A stretch of DNA of 64,000 nucleotides, from positions 138,941,369 through 139,005,368 of the forward strand of contig OY755039.1 in NCBI GenBank assembly GCA_963576565.1, written 5' to 3'. A program made the translations under genes and the position numbers. Within the stretch, counting starts at the first letter, position 1. Each line of letters starts with the position of its first letter. Below are positions 39,601 to 48,600 of this stretch, in pieces. The notes below the pieces were generated by a model. It saw only the letters and a list, made by a program, of their open reading frames with translations. It was not told the origin of the DNA and made no database searches. Source of the DNA: Aspidapion aeneum (taxonomy: Eukaryota > Arthropoda > Insecta > Coleoptera > Brentidae).

Positions 39601-42600
39601 ATTATAGTGCAGGCGCTAGAGGTAGTTCAGTATGCAAAATATGACGAGCGCAGTTTGACAATGGATTCTAGCTGATAATAGGTCACAGATTAACGATTTG
39701 GATGTTTACAGACCAGTTTATGGTCCAATTTTTTTTATCCCCCCCTCTTCTTATGTTCGAATGTCTAAAAATTTTGCTAAGTTGACGCCCTAAAGCCACA
39801 ATGACACAGAAATGCATCAAAAATGTGTGAAATCTAAAGTAAAAATAAAATTATATTAGTTTTTTAAATTTTAGCTGCAAAAAACCCCCAATACCTAAAT
39901 TTTTTAGTTTTTTTTTCAAGTTTTCTCAAGAACTAAGCTTTTTACGGAAAAATATCTAAGTATCTTTATTTTTAACAATAAAATTTCCTTTCTAACGACA
40001 AACTCTACAGCGGCGTACATTTTTTAACCGATTTTCTGGAAATCCAAGCTTTATATCAAAAAATGTTATTTATACTTTATTGTAGACAATAAAATTTCCT
40101 TTTAAACGATGTATAAGGCAAGATTAGTTTTATCAATAACAATTTAGGGGCGTCCGTAAATTAAATCAATTTTAAAAAATCCCTTGGTATAGTCCCAATT
40201 TTTTGCAAGTTTTATTCAATTTTCTGAGAACCTAAGCTTTTTGGGAAAAAAACTGTTTTACACTTTATTGTAGAAAATGAAATTTTCTTTTTAAAAATGC
40301 GTAAGTTAGTGGGGTCAGACTAATGACAAACTCTCCAGAGGCGTCCGTTTATTGAGAAAATGTAAAAAACGATTATCTTGAAAACCAAGCCCTCTATCAA
40401 AAATTATGTTCTATAGTCGATTATAGACAATAAAATTTTCTTTATACAAGATAAGATTTATCTTCAGAACAAAACTTCACAGGCATCCAATTTGGATGTT
40501 TACAGCCCAGTTTATGGTCCAATTTTTGTATCCCCCCCTCTTCTTATGTTCGAATTTCTAAAAATTTTGCTAAGTTGACGCCCTAGGCAAGGCAAGATTA
40601 GTTTTATCAATAACAATTTAGGGGTGTCCGTAAATTAAATCAATTTTGAAAAATCACTAAACTATACCAATTTTTGTACAAGTTTTATTCAATTTTCTGA
40701 GAAACTAAGCTTTTTGGGAAAAAAACTGTTTTACACTTTATTATAGAAAATGAAATTTTCTTTTTAAAAATGCGTAAGTTAGTGGGGTCAGACTAATTAC
40801 AAACTCTCCAGAGGCGTCCGTTTATTCAGAAAATGTAAAAACCAATTATCTTGAAAACCAAGCCGTCTATCAAAAATTATGTTCTATAGTCGATTATAGG
40901 CAATAAAATTTTCTTTATACCAGATAAGATTTATCTTCAGAACAAAACTTCACAGGCATCCGATTTGCATGTTTACAGGCCAGTTTATGGTCCAATTTTT
41001 TTATCCCCCCCTCTTCTTATGTTCGAATTTCTAAAAATTTTGCTAAGTTGACGCCCTAAAGCCACAATGACACAGAAATGCATCAAAAATGTGTGAAATT
41101 TAACCTAAAAATAAAATTATATTAGTTTTTTAAATTTTAGCTGCAAAAAAAACCCCAATACCTAAATTTTTTAGTTTTTTTTTTCAAGTTTTCTCAAGAA
41201 CTAAGCTTTTTATGGAAAAATATCTAAGTATCTTTATTTTTAACAATAAAATTTCCTTTTTAACGACAAACTCTACAGCGTCGTCTGTTTATTACATTTT
41301 TTAACCCGATTTTCTTGAAAACCAAGCTTTATATCAAAAAATGTTATTTATACTTTATTGTAGACAATATAATTTCCTTTTAAACGATGTATAAGGCAAG
41401 ATTAGTTTTATCAATAACAATTTAGGGGCGTTCGTAAATTAAATCAATTTTAAAAAATCACTTGGTATAGTCCCAATTTTTTACAAGTTTTATTCAATTT
41501 TCTGAGAAACTAAGCTTTTTGGGAAAAAAACTGTTTTACACTTTATTGTAGAAAATGAAATTTTCTTTTTAAAAATGCGTAAGTTAGTGGGGTCAGACTA
41601 ATGACAAACTCTCCAGAGGCGTCCGTTTATTGAGAAAATGTAAAAAACGATTATCTTGAAAACCAAGCCCCCTATTAAAAATTATGTTCTATAGTCGATT
41701 ATAGACAATAAAATTTTCTTTATACAAGATAAGATTTATCTTCAGAACAAAACTTCACAGGCATCCAATTTGGATGTTTACAGGCCAGTTTATGGTCCAA
41801 TTTTTTTATCCCCCCCTCTTCTTATGTTCGAATTTCTAAAAATTTTGCTAAGTTGACGCCCTAGGCAAGGCAAGATTAGTTTTATCAATAACAATTTAGG
41901 GGTGTCCGTAAATTAAATCAATTTTGAAAAATCACTAAACTATACCAATTTTTGTACAAGTTTTATTCAATTTTCTGAGAAACTAAGCTTTTTGGGAAAA
42001 AAACTGTTTTACACTTTATTATAGAAAATGAAATTTTCTTTTTAAAAATGCGTAAGTTAATGGGGTCAGACTAATTACAAACTCTCCAGAGGCGTCCGTT
42101 TATTCAGAAAATGTAAAAACCAATTATCTTGAAAACCAAGCCGTCTATCAAAAATTATGTTCTATAGTCGATTATAGGCAATAAAATTTTCTTTATACCA
42201 GATAAGATTTATCTTCAGAACAAAACTTCACAGGCATCCGATTTGCATGTTTACAGGCCAGTTTATGGTCCAATTTTTTTATCCCCCCCTCTTCTTATGT
42301 TCGAATTTCTAAAAATTTTGCTAAGTTGACGCCCTAAAGCCACAATGACACAGAAATGCATCAAAAATGTGTGAAATTTAACCTAAAAATAAAATTATAT
42401 TAGTTTTTTAAATTTTAGCTGCAAAAAAAACCCCAATACCTAAATTTTTTAGTTTTTTTTTCAAGTTTTCTCAAGAACTAAGCTTTTTATGGAAAAATAT
42501 CTAAGTATCTTTATTTTTATCAATAAAATTTCCTTTTTTACGAGAAACTCTACAGCGTCGTCTGTTTATTACATTTTTTAACCCGATTTTCTTGAAAACC

Positions 42601-45600
42601 AAGCTTTATATCAAAAAATGTTATTTATACTTTATTGTAGACAATATAATTTCCTTTTAAACGATGTATAAGGCAAGATTAGTTTTATCAATAACAATTT
42701 AGGGGCGTTCGTAAATTAAATCAATTTTAAAAAATCACTTGGTATAGTCCCAATTTTTTACAAGTTTTATTCAATTTTCTGAGAAACTAAGCTTTTTGGG
42801 AAAAAAACTGTTTTACACTTTATTGTAGAAAATGAAATTTTCTTTTTAAAAATGCATAAGTTAGTGGGGTCAGACTAATGACAAACTCTCCAGAGGCGTC
42901 CGTTTATTGAGAAAATGTAAAAAACGATTATCTTGAAAACCAAGCCCTCTATTAAAAATTATGTTCTATAGTCGATTATAGACAATAAAATTTTCTTTAT
43001 ACAAGATAAGATTTATCTTCAGAACAAAACTTCACAGGCATCCAATTTGGATGTTTACAGGCCAGTTTATGGTCCAATTTTTTTATCCCCCCCTCTTCTT
43101 ATGTTCGAATTTCTAAAAATTTTGCTAAGTTGACGCCCTAGGCAAGGCAAGATTAGTTTTATCAATAACAATTTAGGGGTGTCCGTAAATTAAATCAATT
43201 TTGAAAAATCACTAAACTATACCAATTTTTGTACAAGTTTTATTCAATTTTCTGAGAAACTAAGCTTTTTGGGAAAAAAACTGTTTTACACTTTATTATA
43301 GAAAATGAAATTTTCTTTTTAAAAATGCGTAAGTTAGTGGGGTCAGACTAATTACAAACTCTCCAGAGGCGTCCGTTTATTCAGAAAATGTAAAAACCAA
43401 TTATCTTGAAAACCAAGCCGTCTATCAAAAATTATGTTCTATAGTCGATTATAGGCAATAAAATTTTCTTTATACCAGATAAGATTTATCTTCAGAACAA
43501 AACTTCACAGGCATCCGATTTGCATGTTTACAGGCCAGTTTATGGTCCAATTTTTTTATCCCCCCCTCTTCTTATGTTCGAATTTCTAAAAATTTTGCTA
43601 AGTTGACGCCCTAAAGCCACAATGACACAGAAATGCATCAAAAATGTGTGAAATTTAACCTAAAAATAAAATTATATTAGTTTTTTAAATTTTAGCTGCA
43701 AAAAAAACCCCAATACCTAAATTTTTTAGTTTTTTTTTTCAAGTTTTCTCAAGAACTAAGCTTTTTATGGAAAAATATCTAAGTATCTTTATTTTTAACA
43801 ATAAAATTTCCTTTTTAACGACAAACTCTACAGCGTCGTCTGTTTATTACATTTTTTAACCCGATTTTCTTGAAAACCAAGCTTTATATCAAAAAATGTT
43901 ATTTATACTTTATTGTAGACAATATAATTTCCTTTTAAACGATGTATAAGGCAAGATTAGTTTTATCAATAACAATTTAGGGGCGTTCGTAAATTAAATC
44001 AATTTTAAAAAATCACTTGGTATAGTCCCAATTTTTTACAAGTTTTATTCAATTTTCTGAGAAACTAAGCTTTTTGGGAAAAAAACTGTTTTACACTTTA
44101 TTGTAGAAAATGAAATTTTCTTTTTAAAAATGCGTAAGTTAGTGGGGTCAGACTAATGACAAACTCTCCAGAGGCGTCCGTTTATTGAGAAAATGTAAAA
44201 AACGATTATCTTGAAAACCAAGCCCCCTATTAAAAATTATGTTCTATAGTCGATTATAGACAATAAAATTTTCTTTATACAAGATAAGATTTATCTTCAG
44301 AACAAAACTTCACAGGCATCCAATTTGGATGTTTACAGGCCAGTTTATGGTCCAATTTTTTTATCCCCCCCTCTTCTTATGTTCGAATTTCTAAAAATTT
44401 TGCTAAGTTGACGCCCTAGGCAAGGCAAGATTAGTTTTATCAATAACAATTTAGGGGTGTCCGTAAATTAAATCAATTTTGAAAAATCACTAAACTATAC
44501 CAATTTTTGTACAAGTTTTATTCAATTTTCTGAGAAACTAAGCTTTTTGGGAAAAAAACTGTTTTACACTTTATTATAGAAAATGAAATTTTCTTTTTAA
44601 AAATGCGTAAGTTAATGGGGTCAGACTAATTACAAACTCTCCAGAGGCGTCCGTTTATTCAGAAAATGTAAAAACCAATTATCTTGAAAACCAAGCCGTC
44701 TATCAAAAATTATGTTCTATAGTCGATTATAGGCAATAAAATTTTCTTTTAACCAGATAAGATTTATCTTCAGAACAAAACTTCACAGGCATCCGATTTG
44801 CATGTTTACAGGCCAGTTTATGGTCCAATTTTTTTATCCCCCCCTCTTCTTATGTTCGAATTTCTAAAAATTTTGCTAAGTTGACGCCCTAAAGCCACAA
44901 TGACACAGAAATGCATCAAAAATGTGTGAAATTTAACCTAAAAATAAAATTATATTAGTTTTTTAAATTTTAGCTGCAAAAAAAACCCCAATACCTAAAT
45001 TTTTTAGTTTTTTTTTCAAGTTTTCTCAAGAACTAAGCTTTTTATGGAAAAATATCTAAGTATCTTTATTTTTATCAATAAAATTTCCTTTTTTACGAGA
45101 AACTCTACAGCGTCGTCTGTTTATTACATTTTTTAACCCGATTTTCTTGAAAACCAAGCTTTATATCAAAAAATGTTATTTATACTTTATTGTAGACAAT
45201 ATAATTTCCTTTTAAACGATGTATAAGGCAAGATTAGTTTTATCAATAACAATTTAGGGGCGTTCGTAAATTAAATCAATTTTAAAAAATCACTTGGTAT
45301 AGTCCCAATTTTTTACAAGTTTTATTCAATTTTCTGAGAAACTAAGCTTTTTGGGAAAAAAACTGTTTTACACTTTATTGTAGAAAATGAAATTTTCTTT
45401 TTAAAAATGCATAAGTTAGTGGGGTCAGACTAATGACAAACTCTCCAGAGGCGTCCGTTTATTGAGAAAATGTAAAAAACGATTATCTTGAAAACCAAGC
45501 CCTCTATTAAAAATTATGTTCTATAGTCGATTATAGACAATAAAATTTTCTTTACACAAGATAAGATTTATCTTCAGAACAAAACTTCACAGGCATCCGA

Positions 45601-48600
45601 TTTGGATGTTTACAGGCCAGTTTATGGTCCAATTTTTTTATCCCCCCCTCTTCTTATGTTCGAATTTCTAAAAATTTTGCTAAGTTAACGCCCTAAAGCC
45701 ACAATGACACAGAAATGCATCAAAAATGTGTGAAATTTCCCCTAAAAATAAAATTATATTAGTTTTTTAAATTTTAGCTGCAAAAAAACCTCCAATACCT
45801 AAATTTTTTAGTTTTTTTTTCAAGTTTTCTCAAGAACTAAGCTTTTTACGGAAAAATATCTAAGTATCTTTATTTTTAACAATAAAATTTCCTTTTTAAC
45901 GACAAACTCTACAGCGGCGTCTGTTTATCACATTTTTTACCCGATTTTCTGGAAAACCAAGCTTTATATCAAAAAATGTTATTTATACTTTATTGTAGAC
46001 AATAAAATTTCCTTTTAAACGATGTATAAGGCAAGATTAGTTTTATCAATAACAATTTAGGGCGTCCGTAAATTAAATCAATTTTGAAAAATCACTGGAC
46101 TATACCAATTTTTTAAAAAGTTTTATTCAATTTTCTGAAAAACTAAGCTTTTTGGGAAAAAAATTGTTTTACACTTTATTGGAGAAAATGAAATTTCCTT
46201 TTTAAAAATGTGTAAGTTAGTGGGGTCAGACTAATGACAAACTCTCCTGAGGCGTCCGTTTATTGAGAAAATGTAACAAACGATTATCCTAAAAACCAAG
46301 CCCTCTATCAAAAATTATGTTCTATAGTCTACTATAGACAATAAAATTTTCTTCTAAACAAGATAAGATTTATCTTCAGAAAAAAACTTCACAGGTGTCT
46401 GTAATGTAAATTAATTTTTGCAAATCAACAAACTAATTTTGTTACAGGTTTTATCGAATTTACCAAGAAAATAAACTCAATTGAAAAATATATGAGAGGG
46501 GGAATCACCTTTTCTGCTAGAGCCATACCTAGAATATTTTTTTGGGGGAGGGGGAGGTTTCATCTTTTTTTTGTGAAGGGGTATGGCGAGGGGGTTTGGG
46601 TGTGCGGAGACTATCAATGTAGGTTGCAGCTATAGTGTGGTGCTTCATTTGGTGATTTTTTAAAATTTTATTATATTTATGGACGCCCCTGAAGCAGCTA
46701 CAAATATAGGCTTGAGTATAAACTACACTAAACAAAAATCATAACAAACACAGATCAGATATGACGATCAGAATAAACCAAGCAAAAGTAGAGGAATAAA
46801 TTATTAAGCAAAAAAAGAAAACCAAACAGCTGAAACCAGGAGACAAGTAAGATTGGGCAGGGCAGCCTTCGGTAAATTAAGGCCTATGTCCAAAGATGGA
46901 TCAAAGAAGGCTAAATAGATAGATAGATCTCAAAAACTAAGAGTGCCAAATGAAATTCAATTTGACTATTGGAATCTTCAAAAAAACCTATAAAAGAGCA
47001 ATAAAAATAAAAATTAAATTTTAATAAATAAGAAAGTTGTAGCCCTCTCTAAATGCAGACAAAAATCTTGCTATATCAAGATGCAGTTTTCATCTTTAGA
47101 TCTTTTGTAACAAAATTGTTGAAGTTTAATGACATACTTTAAAAAGTAACCTTATCCTTTACAACATTTCTGAACATTAGAGCTAAATTGCAAGAGATTT
47201 TTTGAACACTGTACTCATCTCTGATTAAAAAAAAAAAAAAAAATAAAAATAATATTGGATGGATATTTTCTGATCACTTTTGCCATTTTTGAAGATCTGC
47301 TGAAACTTTAAAAATTATATAACTAGAAAACAAAGTTTTTTTTAAAAGTTATTTGTTTTGTTTTTTTTAGTTAACCTTCTTAACTCATAAGAAAAGACCC
47401 CTGGTAATTTTGAAAACTTGACTTCAAAAAATTGTAATGACCAAAAGAAGAAATTTTCCCCTCATCCTAAATTTCCCAATTATGTTGAATATCCCATGTG
47501 TACAATTTCCTACTTATATATTATAATACAATACAAGCTCAACATCATTTTTTAAGTTTTTTAAGCATCACCTAAGTTCTAAAATACAAACAAATTCTCA
47601 TACTTTAACTTGGGCAAGACTGGCAGGTTTTTCTGGCCCATAGGCCCCAATGGCACCCCTGCCTTTCCTAAGATGGGCCTCGACTGGTGCATTGATACCT
47701 TGCAGATCTTTGCCTAACCCTCTGCCAGGCTCGTAACCCATTTGAAGAAGTAGTTTGGCTCCAATACCTGATTAAATAAAAAATAAAATTATTATTGAGG
47801 GGTGATCAGCTGAACCAAATTTGTACATCATCCTTTAGGACTTTTAAATAAATTCCTGGTCCTGTAGTGTATTATAGTGTCCTGAGGAGCCCTATAGACA
47901 ATTTTTGTACACCTGCTGTGGGCAGCTGATCACCCCTAGATTATTATTCAATATACTGCAGATCAAATTTTTGAAATATAAAAAAATTTATAAAAAATGT
48001 TTTAATTTGTTTTAACCTTTTGTGTGTTTTTCCCAATTTCCCACTCCTTGATTTATTAGGGTCCTGTCAACTTTGTTTCTTGTCCTAAATCCTGCTATAT
48101 CTGCTGTCACCTCAGTGACTGTGGCTTGAGTTGATGACATTTTTGAACGAGAACCTCCAAAACCTATATTTAACAGATAAAACAACATTAGCTATGCTGA
48201 CAACACTAGATAAAATTACCTTAGCTTGTGGTAAGCCACAACCCTGGACAAACCAGAAAACATTACATATACCTAATTAAATAAAATCTTATTGTTACTG
48301 TGGTTAGACTATCTGACCTGCTCTGGGTGCAATCTCGCTGTCAGAATCAGAACTATCCCTCATTTTAAAGGAAGTAGAAGGCTTTTCATCTTCACTTTCA
48401 TCAGTATCTTCTTTCTTAATTGGTTTTTCCTCTTCTTTTTTCTTTTTGCCAACTTGGTGAATGCCTCCTGCCACAAATCCAATAGGAGCTGAATAGTTTT
48501 TGGGTTTACGAGTTGGTTTAGAGTATTTTGAGTTGTTTTCTTCATCCTCTTGGTCACTATCATCTGCCCAAATACCTAGTGGAATAGATTATAATATAAA

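Noticed and set aside
39421..39675. 84-codon hydrophobic open frame as a membrane protein gene
   Set aside because: No start context, splice signals or family signature; it lies between a LINE tail and a satellite array.
48360..48563. Open frames overlapping TFIP11 exon 2 in other frames
   Set aside because: The spliced exon reading joins in phase with both neighbours; these frames do not.
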